A stretch of 7,591 nt of DNA, from contig CP070810.1 in assembly GCA_020343755.1 (NCBI GenBank), positions 680,529 through 688,119 on the forward strand. Direction: 5' to 3'. The first letter of the stretch is position 1. Every line of letters starts with the position of its first letter. This DNA is from Dehalococcoidia bacterium. Its GTDB lineage: Bacteria; Chloroflexota; Dehalococcoidia; Dehalococcoidales; E44-bin46. The notes under the pieces were generated by a model. It ran no database searches. It was not told where the DNA came from and saw only the letters and a list, made by a program, of their open reading frames with translations. The position numbers and the translations under genes were made by a program. Positions 6,806 through 7,591 of this stretch are shown piece after piece.

Positions 6806-7591
6806 ATGATGCAATTAAGTGACCTAAAAAAAGCTATGAAAGGTGTATTCGTTGTTCAAATCACGCCATTCAATAAAGATGGTAGCCTTGACTTGGAAGG
6901 TATGCGAGCCAACACTCGTTGGTTGGTTGAGCGTATGTCAGGTAAAGATTTTGTATTCGTACCACTGGGCAGTACCGGGGAGTTTTATGCTATGTCTGAT
7001 GATGAGTGCAAAGCCGTTATCAAAATGGTTGTGGAAGAGGCGAATGGAAGACTTCCGGTATTAGCCGGGACAGCGCGGGCAGGTACTCGAGAAACCATTA
7101 AAATGTGCCAGTATGCTGAGTCTGTGGGTGCAGATGGAGTTCAGGTCGTCCTTCCTTACTATCACGTTCCACAAGAGGAGGGCATGTATCAACACTATAA
7201 ACAGATAGCTGAAAGCATCAATATTGGCATAATGATCTATAATAATCCGGCTGCATCTGGCTCCTGGGTCAAGCCAGCTTTAATGGCTAAGTTAGCCAAG
7301 ATACCAAATATCATAGCCGTTAAAGAGAATACAACAAGTATTGCCTCCTACTATTTGATGCAAAGGACTGTCGACCCGAAAGACGCGGTTATTCTGTGTG
7401 GGCTAGCCGAGAGAATGTTTTCTTTCGAAGCGTTATATGGTTGCCCTGGCTTTATTAGTTACGCCGCCAATTTTGCCCCAGACCTCTCGTATTCAATCTA
7501 TGAGGCTGCGGTTGCCAAAGATTTCAATAGTGTAACTGAGATAGTCAACTCTATGGCTCCCTTTTTCAGTTTTATGGCTAAAGTGACAGCG
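6806..7591 (+). CDS. DHDPS/N-acetylneuraminate lyase superfamily aldolase (3' end outside window)
   Basis: This is a class I (Schiff-base) TIM-barrel lyase of the DapA/NanA superfamily, whose members join or cleave pyruvate and an aldehyde or dehydrate sugar acids. The visible part is 262 residues and the frame is open to the right edge. Signatures include VVQITPF (16-22), the pyruvate-binding GSTGEFYAMSDDE (55-67), PYYH (117-120), YNNP (145-148, with the expected catalytic Y145), the Schiff-base lysine K173 (IAVKENT) and GLAERMFSFEALYGCPGFI (199-217). DapA enzymes have YNVPxRTG; here it is YNNPAASG, so the arginine that binds the substrate carboxylate in E. coli DapA is replaced by alanine, and DapA is unlikely. 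The start follows a near-perfect AGGAGG at 6795-6800. ATG codons at 6806 and 6809 are both possible; the first has the better 5-base spacing. It lies 20 bases after the dehydrogenase gene, in the same probable operon. Confidence 0.93.
   Translation, partial: MMQLSDLKKAMKGVFVVQITPFNKDGSLDLEGMRANTRWLVERMSGKDFVFVPLGSTGEFYAMSDDECKAVIKMVVEEANGRLPVLAGTARAGTRETIKMCQYAESVGADGVQVVLPYYHVPQEEGMYQHYKQIAESINIGIMIYNNPAASGSWVKPALMAKLAKIPNIIAVKENTTSIASYYLMQRTVDPKDAVILCGLAERMFSFEALYGCPGFISYAANFAPDLSYSIYEAAVAKDFNSVTEIVNSMAPFFSFMAKVTA

Noticed and set aside
6843..7064. Short plus-strand open frame of 73 codons.
   Set aside because: It is out of frame within the aldolase-family gene, whose motifs and strong ribosome site are clear.

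Overview
The window holds nine protein-coding genes, all on the plus strand and packed almost end to end. The first (topA) is cut by the left edge and the last (an aldolase-family gene) by the right edge. No gap reaches 30 bases, and I see no rRNA, tRNA, CRISPR array, insertion sequence, convincing terminator or convincing promoter. The base composition is moderate. The gene order, two TTG starts and the protein style suggest a bacterium of the Chloroflexota, perhaps Dehalococcoidia. This is an inference from general resemblance, not a database result.

Region 1 (1-3264) is a housekeeping block: the C-terminal part of DNA topoisomerase I with three zinc ribbons, a complete XerC/XerD-type tyrosine recombinase, an M24 Xaa-Pro-type peptidase, and elongation factor P. 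These genes overlap or are separated by only 1-4 bases. The topoisomerase-Xer pair and the M24 peptidase-EF-P pair both resemble arrangements known in other bacteria such as Bacillus. The EF-P has an unusual, shortened modification loop.

Region 2 (3276-5742) is a tight trio of less-characterised enzymes: a short PHP-domain metal-dependent phosphoesterase, a PurN-like formyltransferase-fold protein, and a HAD-fold protein with a DxE first motif that overlaps the formyltransferase gene by ATGA. The active-site residues are present in all three, but their substrates are not evident. They are the most likely place for undescribed biochemistry here.

Region 3 (5769-7591) looks like small-molecule metabolism: a D-2-hydroxyacid dehydrogenase with intact NAD-binding and catalytic residues, followed by a class I (Schiff-base) aldolase of the DHDPS/NAL superfamily. 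The aldolase lacks the DapA carboxylate-binding arginine, so it is probably not the lysine-pathway enzyme. The pair may handle 2-oxo and 2-hydroxy acids. The spacing would allow all nine genes to be read as one long transcript, although internal promoters cannot be excluded by eye. Nothing here amounts to a clearly new defence or mobile system.
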